Part shown: one piece after another, positions 7,160 through 15,483 of the stretch
Numbering within the stretch: the stretch's first letter is position 1
How the letters are laid out: every line of letters begins with the position of its first letter
NCBI GenBank assembly: GCA_937864365.1
Contig: CALMJT010000034.1
Span: 1-55,235, forward strand
DNA from: an uncultured Alteromonadales bacterium
GTDB lineage: Bacteria > Pseudomonadota > Gammaproteobacteria > Pseudomonadales > Cellvibrionaceae
Length of the DNA stretch: 55,235 nucleotides
Direction of reading: 5' to 3'
Made by a program: the position numbers and the translations under genes
The notes under the pieces: model-generated
What the model was told of the DNA's origin: nothing
What the model saw: the letters and a program-made list of their open reading frames with translations, nothing else
Database searches by the model: none

Positions 7160-8176
7160 ATGACAGAGTTTAAAGCGATTCCCACAAACGTTATCACCGG
7201 ATTTTTGGGTGTTGGTAAAACCACAGCTATTTTAAATTTACTGAAACAAAAACCAAACAATGAGCGTTGGGCGGTATTGGTCAACGAGTTTGGTGAAGTA
7301 GGAATTGACGGCAGTCTATTTACCGGTAATGAATCTGATAGCGAAGATGTATTTATCCGCGAGGTTCCCGGTGGATGTATGTGTTGCGCAGCGGGTTTGC
7401 CTATGCAAATAGCGCTTAACAGACTGCTTACTAAAGCGAAACCTCATCGGTTGTTGATAGAACCCACGGGTCTTGGCCATCCTGAAGAGGTTCTGGCGAC
7501 ATTACGTTCTGAACATTACGCCGATGTTTTAGATTTACGCTCTACTATTACGCTCGTTGATGCACGTAAAATAAAAGATGAGCGCTACATCAACCACCCT
7601 ATTTTTAATCAGCAGTTATCTGTTGCCGATATTATTGTCGCTAATAAATCGGATTTATATCGGTCCGATGATATTTCAGCACTGCAACATTTTCTAAAAA
7701 ATAAAGATGAACTCAATAAAATACCTTTACAGGTTGTGAGTCAGGGAAATCTACAATTGTCTTGGCTTGAGCAGCCATCAAGCTATACCAATAATGCTCA
7801 CAAGCATCATCACCTACACGACGATAAAAATTTTTCAGCTCAATCCTTCGAAATACCCAGTTCGGGTTATTTAACAATTAATAACGAAGGCGAAGGCTTT
7901 TACAGCCAAGGATGGATATTTACACCACAGTGGATATTTGATTCACAAAAACTTTGGGTATTTTTACTGGGCGTAAATACAGAAAGAATTAAAGGTGTAT
8001 TCATAACCAATGAAGGCATTGTCGCTTTCAATAAAGCCGACGGTGTTCTAACTTCTACCACTCTCGACGAATGTGAAGACAGTCGTATTGAGTTTATTAG
8101 TAGTAATAAGCAATTATTAACAACCCTTGAGGAAAAAATTATGGAATGCGTAATAAATAATTTAGATGCAAACTGA
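7160..8176 (+). CDS. COG0523 GTPase with His-rich metal segment
   Basis: A 338-residue second G3E-family GTPase, distinct from the one at 4488. It has TGFLGVGKTT at residues 13-22, GGCMCC at 71-76 (the CxCC metal site), an EPTG Walker B region and NKSD near residue 163. A histidine-rich stretch HKHHHLHDD around residue 213 lies between the G domain and the CobW_C domain, typical of metal-handling members such as the YeiR or YjiA groups. GTP-dependent zinc insertion or trafficking is the likely role. It follows zur by about 70 bases and probably shares its Zur-controlled transcript. The intervening sequence is the left end of a dispersed repeat, which supplies the Shine-Dalgarno. Whether the gene belongs to the old zinc cluster or to the repeat-bracketed segment is open. 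Confidence 0.82.
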   Translation: MTEFKAIPTNVITGFLGVGKTTAILNLLKQKPNNERWAVLVNEFGEVGIDGSLFTGNESDSEDVFIREVPGGCMCCAAGLPMQIALNRLLTKAKPHRLLIEPTGLGHPEEVLATLRSEHYADVLDLRSTITLVDARKIKDERYINHPIFNQQLSVADIIVANKSDLYRSDDISALQHFLKNKDELNKIPLQVVSQGNLQLSWLEQPSSYTNNAHKHHHLHDDKNFSAQSFEIPSSGYLTINNEGEGFYSQGWIFTPQWIFDSQKLWVFLLGVNTERIKGVFITNEGIVAFNKADGVLTSTTLDECEDSRIEFISSNKQLLTTLEEKIMECVINNLDAN

Positions 8177-8445
8177 AGATTTGATGGGCATGTATTATTT
8201 ATCGAAATCTCGGATGAAATTACCAAAGAGTTGATCTGAGACCCAAAATAAAAAATACGATATTCGGTTTTTTCAGAATTTTATTCATTTACGGTTCTTG
8301 ATATTGGCTACGTTTTCTTATACTGCTAAAAGCACGACGTCAGTTTGAGTTTCATTTGTGTAAGTGAGGTCTTAATTGATACCTGCTGCTGAGTTATACT
8401 CAAAACAAGCATAAAATAGAAAGCTCACGAGAAGTATTCAATGAA

Positions 8446-9429
8446 ATGAAGCACAAGCCAACGACGCACCCAAACCACTCAAATGTTGACCAATATTTGA
8501 GTGCTGCCAACCGAGTTAACACCACCAAAAGTTATCTCAGTGCCGTGGAACACTTTGAGGTTCACTGGGGCGGTATGTTGCCTTCTACTTCTGACCAAAT
8601 TGCTCAATATCTCGCCGATTTTGCGCCAACACTTTCGGTTAATACGCTAAAACAGAGACTGTCTGCCCTAGCTGTTTGGCATAAAGAACATGGCTTTCCC
8701 GACCCAACCAAAGCTCCTCACGTTAAAAAAGTGCTTAAAGGCATTAATCGAATACACGCAAAACCAGCAAAACAAGCTCGCCCACTACTGCTGGAAGAAC
8801 TGCAAGCGGTTATCGAATATTTGGATGATGTTATCCAAGCCGAACGTGCCTCAAGCAATACACAACAGAGTGCTGTCTTGTTACAGGCGATGCGTAACAA
8901 AGCGCTGTTGTTGCTTGGTTTTTGGCGCGCTTTCCGCAGTGACGAGCTGGTAAATTCATTCGTTGAGCATATTAATGCGCGTGCAGGTGAAGGGATGGAA
9001 ATCTATCTGCCTCATTCAAAAACGGATCATAAAAATGAGGGTAAAACCTTTAAGGTGCCAGCGTTGAAAATACTCTGCCCGGTTGATGCGTATTTAGATT
9101 GGATTTATACCGCACAACTAAAAAGTGGCCCGGTATTTAGGTCAATTGATCGCTGGGGCAAAGTCTCTGAACAAAATCTGCATTCGGCTAGCGTTATTAA
9201 TATTATTAAAAACTGTTGTGCCAATGCCAATATTGAAAATGCACATTTTTTTACCAGCCATTCATTGAGACGAGGTTTTGCAACCTGGGCTAACGAGCAA
9301 AACTGGGAAATGAAAGCGTTAATGGAATACGTAGGTTGGCGTGATATTAAATCGGCATTACGATATATTGAATTGAAAGATCCATTTGGTAATTTGTCGA
9401 TCAGTAATCAGCATTTGCTAGATAATTAA
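8446..9429 (+). CDS. tyrosine recombinase, first of a tandem pair
   Basis: A 327-residue tyrosine recombinase/integrase. The N-terminal SAM-like core-binding domain (about 12-110) is followed by a catalytic domain with R164 in RAFRSDEL, K192 in HSKTDHK, the H-x-x-R box as H272 and R275 in SHSLRRGFAT, W298 in GWRD replacing the second His, and nucleophile Y307 in RYIEL. All positions needed for catalysis are filled. A few bases upstream, an ATG is followed at once by a stop, so 8446 is the start. The second recombinase begins 18 bases after the stop, so the two are probably one operon. No phage structural, excisionase or tRNA gene adjoins them. Tandem tyrosine recombinases are known in Tn554-like transposons; that relationship is only an analogy here. 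Confidence 0.85.
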   Translation: MKHKPTTHPNHSNVDQYLSAANRVNTTKSYLSAVEHFEVHWGGMLPSTSDQIAQYLADFAPTLSVNTLKQRLSALAVWHKEHGFPDPTKAPHVKKVLKGINRIHAKPAKQARPLLLEELQAVIEYLDDVIQAERASSNTQQSAVLLQAMRNKALLLLGFWRAFRSDELVNSFVEHINARAGEGMEIYLPHSKTDHKNEGKTFKVPALKILCPVDAYLDWIYTAQLKSGPVFRSIDRWGKVSEQNLHSASVINIIKNCCANANIENAHFFTSHSLRRGFATWANEQNWEMKALMEYVGWRDIKSALRYIELKDPFGNLSISNQHLLDN

Positions 9430-9447
9430 TTTGACACACAACCTTAT

Positions 9448-10692
9448 ATGAAACTACCCGATCCAATACCTCTGTTCCCAACTTACGCCGAACTGAAAGA
9501 ATTTGATGCTCGGCAGTACCCAGAATTAAAGAGTTTTTTAGACTCGGGCGAACAATGGTGGCCGAAGCTTTGGCACTGGGGCGAAGAGTTTTTATTGTAT
9601 ATTGGCCGCAATAAATCTGAGCATACGTTCACGCGTTTTCGTAACGAGGTAGAACGTTTTTTGCTGTGGAGTTTTTTAGTAAAAAAGGCGCCTGTTGATC
9701 AATTAAGAAAAGCCGACATTTTAGAATATATAGATTTTGGCTGGCAGCCACCCACGCACTGGATTTGCTTTGCCAACTACGAAAAATTTTATTTTCATAA
9801 CGGTGTGTTTAAAGTTAATGCCGAATGGGCACCGTATAAATTAAAACTTCCTAAAAACTCTTCTGAGCAGCCAACAGAAAAACAAAAAGCCAAATATAAG
9901 CCATCACAACAAACTCTTTCGGCAACTTTTACCGCTTTAATTGCGTTTTATAAATATTTAATGAACGAAGAATACGCGTTTGGAAATCCCGCGCAAATCG
10001 CTAAAACGGACTGCCGATATTTTATCAAAGATGCCCAAGTTAAAGAAATTCGTCGTTTAACGCAGGAACAGTGGCAATACGTATTTGACGTTTCGTTAAA
10101 ATTGGCCAATCAAAATCCAATTTACGAGCGCAGTTTATTTGTCATTTGTGCGTTAAAAACGCTGTTTTTGAGAATTTCAGAATTATCAGAACGAACTCAC
10201 TGGGTTCCTATGATGAGTCATTTTTGGCAAGATGCCGATAACAATTGGTGGTTAAAGATTTTCGGTAAAGGTCGAAAACTACGCGATGTTACTGTACCCG
10301 AGGATTTTATTGAATATTTAAAACGTTATCGAAAATATCGTGGTCTGCCGTCGCTACCCACTCACAACGAGCAAGAACCCATTGTGGAGAAAATACGCGG
10401 CCAAGGTGGCATGACGTCCCGCCAATTAATCCGAATTGTGCAGCAAATTTTTGATCAGGCATACGAGATTATGCTTGCAGAAAAAGGCGCCGACGAAGCA
10501 AGAAAGCTTAAAGAAGCCTCAACCCATTGGTTGCGTCACACAGGCGCGAGTATGGAAGTGGAACGAGGACGGTCACTCAAAGATTTATCGGAAGACTTAG
10601 GCCACGCCAGCATGGCAACCACCGATACTATTTATATTCAAACGGAAAATCGAATTCGTGCTAAAAGTGGTAAAAATCGGAGTGTTCATTAA
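9448..10692 (+). CDS. tyrosine recombinase, second of a tandem pair
   Basis: A 414-residue tyrosine recombinase with a long N-terminal part (about 1-195) containing an unusual aromatic-rich segment (WWPKLWHWGEEF, residues 37-48). The catalytic set is complete: R242 in LRISELSE, K274 in GKGRKLRD, H360 and R363 in HWLRHTGAS, H386 in LGHASMATTD and Y396 in TIYIQTE. It differs clearly from its upstream neighbour, so the pair is not a recent duplication. The spacing suggests co-expression. A repeat right-end lies 110 bases downstream (10803) and the matching left-end lies at 7111, so the pair may be the mobilisation module of that 3.7-kb segment. This is inference. A chromosome-resolution (XerC/D) role is unlikely given the sequence and pairing. 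Confidence 0.85.
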   Translation: MKLPDPIPLFPTYAELKEFDARQYPELKSFLDSGEQWWPKLWHWGEEFLLYIGRNKSEHTFTRFRNEVERFLLWSFLVKKAPVDQLRKADILEYIDFGWQPPTHWICFANYEKFYFHNGVFKVNAEWAPYKLKLPKNSSEQPTEKQKAKYKPSQQTLSATFTALIAFYKYLMNEEYAFGNPAQIAKTDCRYFIKDAQVKEIRRLTQEQWQYVFDVSLKLANQNPIYERSLFVICALKTLFLRISELSERTHWVPMMSHFWQDADNNWWLKIFGKGRKLRDVTVPEDFIEYLKRYRKYRGLPSLPTHNEQEPIVEKIRGQGGMTSRQLIRIVQQIFDQAYEIMLAEKGADEARKLKEASTHWLRHTGASMEVERGRSLKDLSEDLGHASMATTDTIYIQTENRIRAKSGKNRSVH

Positions 10693-10802
10693 TTGCATTA
10701 ACACAATTTGCCCTACTCTATTTACTTCACTCGTTTAATTGTCTCTTTTATTTTACTTTTGAATGTCGAAAACCCATTAGTAAATCGATAACTATAAGTA
10801 CA

Positions 10803-10844
10803 TCTGATTAACTCATTCCTGATTTAATCAGAGGCTCCTATAGG
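10803..10844 (+). repeat. solitary right end of the intergenic repeat family
   Basis: Hairpin CTGATTAA - 12-base loop - TTAATCAG followed by AGGCTCCTATAGG. It matches the right ends of the copies near 35680 and 45318 in layout (hairpin, then TCCTAT). The arm sequence differs in compensating positions between copies. An 11-base inverted repeat, AAAACCCATTA at 10769 and TAATGGGTTTT at 10848, encloses it. Confidence 0.6.
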
Positions 10845-10846
10845 TA

Positions 10847-13024
10847 TTAATGGGTTTTAACCAGCCAATGGTCTAGGCATTTTTTTAATTCTTCTTTTCG
10901 TACCGGTTTTGCAACGGTGTCGTCCATACCAGACGTTAAACATAAACGATCTTGATGATCATTTTTTAAGGTAGTTAAACCAATAATAGGTGTTCGCTTT
11001 TGATCTTCCGGTGTTTCGGCATGAGCTTTGGCAACAAACTCTAAGCTGTCGGCGGCGTCATCTCTACCATTCAGATGGCAGGTAATAAACACCATATCGT
11101 AATCGCGCTGGGCCATTTTTTTCAAACCAGCCTCAGCGGTGCTGGTTAAATCGACTGAAATACCCAGCTTTTCAAATATATTGGAAATCACCAACTGGTC
11201 GACATTACTGTCTTCAATCAATAAAACTTTAATATTGATATTATCGGTAGGGTCGGGTTGATTTAATAAAATTTGGGATAATGCTAAATACAACTTATCT
11301 TGCGTGAGTGGCTTTTGCAAAATACGAATAGAATCTTTTTCGTTACTGTGTTTTAACAGTAATTTTGATTCTGCTTGTAAATGACTAACCACAATCAACT
11401 GCGGAATTAACTTTAGGCTGTTTGATGTTAAAAACTTTTGTGAAATAGGAATTGCCGTAAGACTTTCTTTTTTCGAGAAAATAATGATGGCACTGACCAT
11501 GGGATCGTTGATTTCTTGAAAGAAATCACTTTGGTCTAGATCTGATATGGCATCAAACCGATCATCAACTGCTTTAAAAATGGGAACTAAGCCCCACGAG
11601 ATAAGAATATCTTTAATTTCTTCTTGAACTTTACTTGGCGTATCAACCAACAGAATTCGCTCGGTATCAAACTTACTTTCAAACTGTTTAAAGAACGATT
11701 GGGAATTAACCGGGGTTAAGGGTAAATCCAACAAGAACATCAGTTTAAAGTCGTCATTAATACCGATATTCCCACCCATTGCTAAAGCCAAATGCTCGCT
11801 CATATTTAAGCTAAAACTTCCCGCTTTGGCTCCTAATACCTTACTCTGTCCAGTTCTTGCGCTCGATGATTCATCGACAATGCATATTTGAACAATTAAT
11901 TCGCTGCCGCCACTGTCTTCACAGTTGATGTTAACTTTTAAATCTGGGCCGGTACTGAGAGAAATAGATTGGTCGATAAGGCAATTAATCAACTGCGCCG
12001 TACGCACCGAATCGCCACGTACACGTGATGGTACATTATCACCGTAATTGATTGAAAATTCTTTACCGTTAATTTCTGCTTCAATTTCTTTTTCGTTAAA
12101 GCATTCTTCGACCAATTTTGGGAAATTAAATACGGTGTTTTCTAAAACCAACTTTTGCGACTTAATTTTCGAGTAATCAATAACGCTGTTGACCACCTGC
12201 AACTGGCGTTCACTGGATTTTTCGGCAATCGATAACAAGTAACGTTGCTTCTCGTTGATGCCGCTTTCGTGAGCAAGAACAGAAAGAGCACCGACGGTAT
12301 CGTTAAGAGCGGAACGTAATTCGTCACTAAGAGAAACCAAAAATTCGTGATTAACCTGTGCCGCGGCTTGTGAATCACGTTTTTCTATTTCTAAAGAATC
12401 TGCTCGTTGGCGTAACACATAGTTTGCTTCTAGACGCTCCCAGTAGGAGTCACACATCATCAAACCTTGGTTTCGCAACATCCAAAATAAGAAAATAACA
12501 ATAGAGCTGTGTAAAACGCCTTCAACGGTGTTGGTCGATAAACTCGCCAAAATAATAGGAACTAAACCAGAAAGAAGATAAACCGTTAGGAAGCGACGAT
12601 ACGGTGATAAGACTCCTGTCATACCGGAGTAAAAAACGATGGTGTACAGCCACAAGAAATTGGTTTCGGTATGAAATCCGCTGGTGTAGGTGATTACGGA
12701 TATGATGATTCCCCACCAAAAGGAACCTAGAATTGAGCCAAAGAAAAAAAGATTACGCCAACGTCCTGGCGCTCTGGGATAAAAAGACTCAAAGCCAAAA
12801 ACCAAGTAACCCCGAAATATGGTGGTTACCAATAAGCCCGACGCTAAAAAAAATGCGATGCTTGAATTTTCTTTAAAAAAACCACCCAACCACATTGTGA
12901 AAGAAAATACCGCCAAAGTGAGCAAAAGACCACGGCGACTGTATTTTGAAATACGAGAGTCGGTCTCATAAATAAGCTTTCGATCTTTTTGGACTTTTGA
13001 TTTTGGGGTATAAAATTCGAACAT
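10847..13024 (-). CDS. degenerate hybrid histidine kinase (pseudo-kinase)
   Basis: A 725-residue membrane protein with the architecture of a hybrid sensor kinase: about six or seven membrane helices (32-190), a coiled linker (195-222), a HisKA/HATPase region (223-440) and two receiver-like domains (about 455-590 and 599-720). Catalytic residues are missing throughout. The phospho-acceptor box reads SLSDELRSALN, with Asp234 where His is expected. The N and G boxes of the ATPase domain are not recognisable. In the last receiver the phospho-acceptor position is Thr648 (FITCHL, where LMDCQM is usual), although its acidic pair IED and the AKP lysine are kept. The frame is long and intact, so this looks like a maintained non-catalytic signalling protein rather than a pseudogene. 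It is probably co-transcribed with the small DUF2788 gene upstream. Confidence 0.75.
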   Translation of the reverse strand: MFEFYTPKSKVQKDRKLIYETDSRISKYSRRGLLLTLAVFSFTMWLGGFFKENSSIAFFLASGLLVTTIFRGYLVFGFESFYPRAPGRWRNLFFFGSILGSFWWGIIISVITYTSGFHTETNFLWLYTIVFYSGMTGVLSPYRRFLTVYLLSGLVPIILASLSTNTVEGVLHSSIVIFLFWMLRNQGLMMCDSYWERLEANYVLRQRADSLEIEKRDSQAAAQVNHEFLVSLSDELRSALNDTVGALSVLAHESGINEKQRYLLSIAEKSSERQLQVVNSVIDYSKIKSQKLVLENTVFNFPKLVEECFNEKEIEAEINGKEFSINYGDNVPSRVRGDSVRTAQLINCLIDQSISLSTGPDLKVNINCEDSGGSELIVQICIVDESSSARTGQSKVLGAKAGSFSLNMSEHLALAMGGNIGINDDFKLMFLLDLPLTPVNSQSFFKQFESKFDTERILLVDTPSKVQEEIKDILISWGLVPIFKAVDDRFDAISDLDQSDFFQEINDPMVSAIIIFSKKESLTAIPISQKFLTSNSLKLIPQLIVVSHLQAESKLLLKHSNEKDSIRILQKPLTQDKLYLALSQILLNQPDPTDNINIKVLLIEDSNVDQLVISNIFEKLGISVDLTSTAEAGLKKMAQRDYDMVFITCHLNGRDDAADSLEFVAKAHAETPEDQKRTPIIGLTTLKNDHQDRLCLTSGMDDTVAKPVRKEELKKCLDHWLVKTH

Positions 13025-13056
13025 GTTTTTAGTTTACATTACCGAAGGGTATTTGC

Positions 13057-13257
13057 TTACAGGTTAAGATACTCGACGAGCACTGTTTTAATAACAAAAC
13101 CCAATAATCCAAGGCCTAGAGCCCCAAATAGAACAAACGTACCAAACTTACCCGCTTTAGATTCTTTGGCTAAATCCCACATAATGAAGCCCATGAATAA
13201 AATTAACCCACCGATTCCCACATAAAGAGAAATAGTTTCGAACAACTCTATATCCAT
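13057..13257 (-). CDS. DUF2788 family small membrane protein
   Basis: A 66-residue protein with two membrane helices (about 10-28 and 40-62) around the conserved polar loop DLAKESKAGKFGTFVLF, the hallmark of DUF2788 proteins of pseudomonads and relatives. Length and both helices match the family fully. An AAGAGGT ribosome site precedes the ATG at 13257. The gene ends 32 bases before the pseudo-kinase start on the same strand, so the two probably share a transcript. The biochemical function of the family is unknown. The position beside a membrane signalling protein may be coincidental. Confidence 0.85.
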   Translation of the reverse strand: MDIELFETISLYVGIGGLILFMGFIMWDLAKESKAGKFGTFVLFGALGLGLLGFVIKTVLVEYLNL

Positions 13258-13540
13258 GGAGACCTCTTACATCTGTGACTTAAACGTATTTATTTTTTGA
13301 TTTGATGATTATATGTGAAAACCTTTCGTGTTTCTCACATCTTTCTAACCAGAATGTTTATTACAGACCTATTAATTAGGTGTGATTTAGATTAATTCAC
13401 CACAAAAACTATCAAAAAAAGCGCTTATATAAGAATGATGTATAGAAGTTTTCTCATTGAGATCAACAGCAATTATGAAGAAATTGTTTAACCTAGGCCG
13501 CCTACACGATGGACAACTCACCAATATGGTTAATACTTAA

Positions 13541-13671
13541 AAAGCAGCTGGCTACATGCCCCAAAACTGTAGTCAGTCGGGTCTTGTGCCCGGTGTTAAG
13601 GATTGTTCCTTAATGTTTCACTCCTAATGGTCTTGGCCCGACGCTCTCCCCCCAGGTCGTCGGGCTTTTTT
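13541..13671 (+). ncRNA. candidate structured small RNA with terminator
   Basis: A gene-free region holds four consecutive hairpins on the plus strand: CTGGCTACA/TGTAGTCAG (13548-13576), CGGG/CCCG (13578-13592), TTAAGGA/TCCTTAA (13597-13613) and a strong intrinsic terminator, GCCCGACG/CGTCGGGC followed by six T (13636-13671). No coding gene needs this terminator on the plus strand, and the converging trmH gene ends right after it. Hairpin density plus an orphan terminator suggests a small RNA. It does not match 6S, tmRNA, SRP RNA, RNase P RNA, Spot 42 or Qrr patterns I know. The 5' end is undefined and could lie as far up as about 13450. Confidence 0.45.
13636..13671 (+). terminator. Rho-independent terminator
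   Basis: An eight-base GC-rich stem, GCCCGACG and CGTCGGGC, with a 14-base loop and a run of T. It would end the candidate small RNA on the plus strand. It can also face trmH read-through on the minus strand only weakly, because no T-run exists on that side. Confidence 0.8.
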
Positions 13672-13700
13672 ATGCGTGCAATTCTCCGAGCTTTGAGTTA

Positions 13701-14387
13701 TTACCTGTGTTCGCGAACGGATTGATACCATGTCGATGCATCAATAATTTCTCCATCTTCTGAAGATACCGGAGGATAAGGTATACGCTTGTTGTCGCAA
13801 AACTCGGCCACTTTCGGATGTGCCCACTGGAAAAATCGTCTTACGCGTTGCTCTTCTGGTAAGCGACGGGTGCCAATAATTCCGGCTTTATTGCGTTGAA
13901 GTAATGCTTCTTGAAGAATAATGGCGGTGGCAACAGAGACATTCAGTGACTCAACCATACCAATCATTGGGATTTGAATGAGTTGATCACAGAAGCCCTT
14001 AGCCTCGGCACTTAAGCCATTTTTTTCAGCACCTAATACCAATGCTGTGGGTTTGGTGTAATCAACATCACGATAATTGACCGAATTTGCACCAAGTCCT
14101 GCTGCAACAACTTGATAACCCAATTGCTTAAGTGTTGCTAATGGTTGACAGATGTCTGCGTGAGTTTCTACCTCAACCCATTTATTGCTGCCAGATGCGG
14201 TTCCGCGATAATCGCGATAGCCCATTTTGGGTGTCACCATGTGTATTTTATCAATACCCACGGAATCGCAGGTGCGAATGATAGCGGAGAGATTACGACC
14301 TTTATGGACTTCATCGGCAACAACGGTTAAATCCGGTTGCCGATTATTCAGAACGGTCAGCAGGGTGTGATAACGCTGTGGCGTCAT
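13701..14387 (-). CDS. trmH: tRNA (Gm18) 2'-O-methyltransferase
   Basis: A 228-residue SPOUT-class methyltransferase that transfers a methyl group from S-adenosylmethionine to the 2'-OH of G18 in the tRNA D-loop. The length equals that of E. coli TrmH, and the N-terminus (MTPQRYHTLLTVLNNRQPDL) follows that enzyme closely. SPOUT motif 1 with its catalytic arginine is in HKGRNLSAIIRTCDSVG, motif 2 is VLGAEKNGLS and motif 3 is IPMIGMVESLNVSVA, which form the knotted SAM site and dimer interface. It is read on the minus strand just upstream (in coordinates) of sohB and may be translated from the same transcript, the gap being 24 bases. No frame damage is seen. Confidence 0.9.
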   Translation of the reverse strand: MTPQRYHTLLTVLNNRQPDLTVVADEVHKGRNLSAIIRTCDSVGIDKIHMVTPKMGYRDYRGTASGSNKWVEVETHADICQPLATLKQLGYQVVAAGLGANSVNYRDVDYTKPTALVLGAEKNGLSAEAKGFCDQLIQIPMIGMVESLNVSVATAIILQEALLQRNKAGIIGTRRLPEEQRVRRFFQWAHPKVAEFCDNKRIPYPPVSSEDGEIIDASTWYQSVREHR

Positions 14388-14411
14388 AGAAACTGCTACT
14401 TTACCAACGAA

Positions 14412-15467
14412 TTAAGCTTTTGGATGAGATTGAAAAAGTCGGCTGATCCACTTAACGGCGAGCTGATCGACACCAACGGAAACCGAGGAGCCAAAGCGCT
14501 CCATCATGTTTTTCTTGATAACGTAATCAACGGCAATGACATCACAACTATCAAGATGATCAGTAATGTAAGCATCGCTGGTGCTAAGCTCATCAATTAA
14601 ACCAATTTCTTTTGCTTGCGAACCGTACCAAACTTCACCAGTAGCAACTTCTGAAATATTCACGCTAGCCCGGTGGCTAGAGACAAAGTCTTTGAATAAA
14701 ACATGGGTTTTATCTAAATCTTCGAGAAACTTCTCGCGACCTTTATCGGTATTTTCACCAAACATTGTCAAAGTACGTTTGTATTCACCGGCAGTGTACA
14801 TTTCAAAGTCAACATCGTGTTTTTTCAAAAGTTTATGGAAGTTAGGAAGTTGAGCAACTACACCAATAGAACCAATAATCGAAAAAGGCGCAGCGATAAT
14901 TTTGTCGGCAACGCACGCCATCATGTAACCGCCACTGGCTGCTACCTTATCAACGGATACGGTCAGTGGAATACCTTTTGAGCGAATTCTGTCGAGCTGA
15001 CTGGACGCCAAACCATAGGAGTGCACCATGCCGCCACCGCTTTCGAGCTTTAACAAAATCTCGTCCTGAGCAGTAGCTACGTGTAATACCGCGGAAACAC
15101 AATGTTTAAGTTTTTCAACATCGGATGCTTTGATATCACCGTCGAAATCGAGAACAAAAAGGCGTTTTTTAGTGGGTAATTTATCGCCGGCTTTTAGGGC
15201 TTTTTTGTTGGATTTTGACTCTGCCTTAAGACGCTTTTGCTCTTCTTTAAATTCGTTTTTTACTTCTTCAGGCGACAATACGGTTGCTCGAATGGTTTCG
15301 AACATATCTTTGTATTGATCGTTAAGATTAGTGGTTTCAATTCTGCCTTTTGTGTGCGATTTATTTTTGCCGGTGAGCGATGCAACAATGGCAACAACTA
15401 CGATAACAACAATAGCGACTGTCACAATTTTCGCTATAAATAATCCATAATAAAAAAGAAATTCCAA
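14412..15467 (-). CDS. sohB: SohB inner-membrane S49 peptidase
   Basis: A 351-residue member of the S49 signal-peptide-peptidase family. The N-terminal membrane helix (about 5-30) is followed by a basic linker (33-100) and the protease fold. Nucleophile Ser178 lies in KVAASGGYMMA, preceded by the LESGGGMVHSYG element and followed by APFSIIGSIGVV, which is the family signature. The length agrees with E. coli SohB (349). It should face the periplasm and degrade membrane-released peptides or misfolded proteins; in E. coli extra copies suppress a degP mutant. It is followed by trmH on the same strand, with a short gene for a membrane protein upstream, so a conserved housekeeping run is likely. 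Confidence 0.9.
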   Translation of the reverse strand: MEFLFYYGLFIAKIVTVAIVVIVVVAIVASLTGKNKSHTKGRIETTNLNDQYKDMFETIRATVLSPEEVKNEFKEEQKRLKAESKSNKKALKAGDKLPTKKRLFVLDFDGDIKASDVEKLKHCVSAVLHVATAQDEILLKLESGGGMVHSYGLASSQLDRIRSKGIPLTVSVDKVAASGGYMMACVADKIIAAPFSIIGSIGVVAQLPNFHKLLKKHDVDFEMYTAGEYKRTLTMFGENTDKGREKFLEDLDKTHVLFKDFVSSHRASVNISEVATGEVWYGSQAKEIGLIDELSTSDAYITDHLDSCDVIAVDYVIKKNMMERFGSSVSVGVDQLAVKWISRLFQSHPKA

Positions 15468-15483
15468 AATAGTCTTCTCCGAC

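Noticed and set aside
8446-10692. Prophage or genomic island with a tRNA attachment site
   Set aside because: No tRNA, capsid, terminase or excisionase gene adjoins the two recombinases.
13471-13536. Tiny ORF of about 20 codons beginning MKKLFNLGR
   Set aside because: No ribosome site precedes it and it directly adjoins hairpins of the candidate small RNA.
13541-13671. Identification as 6S RNA, tmRNA, SRP RNA or a Csr/Rsm RNA
   Set aside because: The hairpin sequences lack the 6S bubble, the tmRNA tag frame, the SRP tetraloop region and repeated GGA loops.
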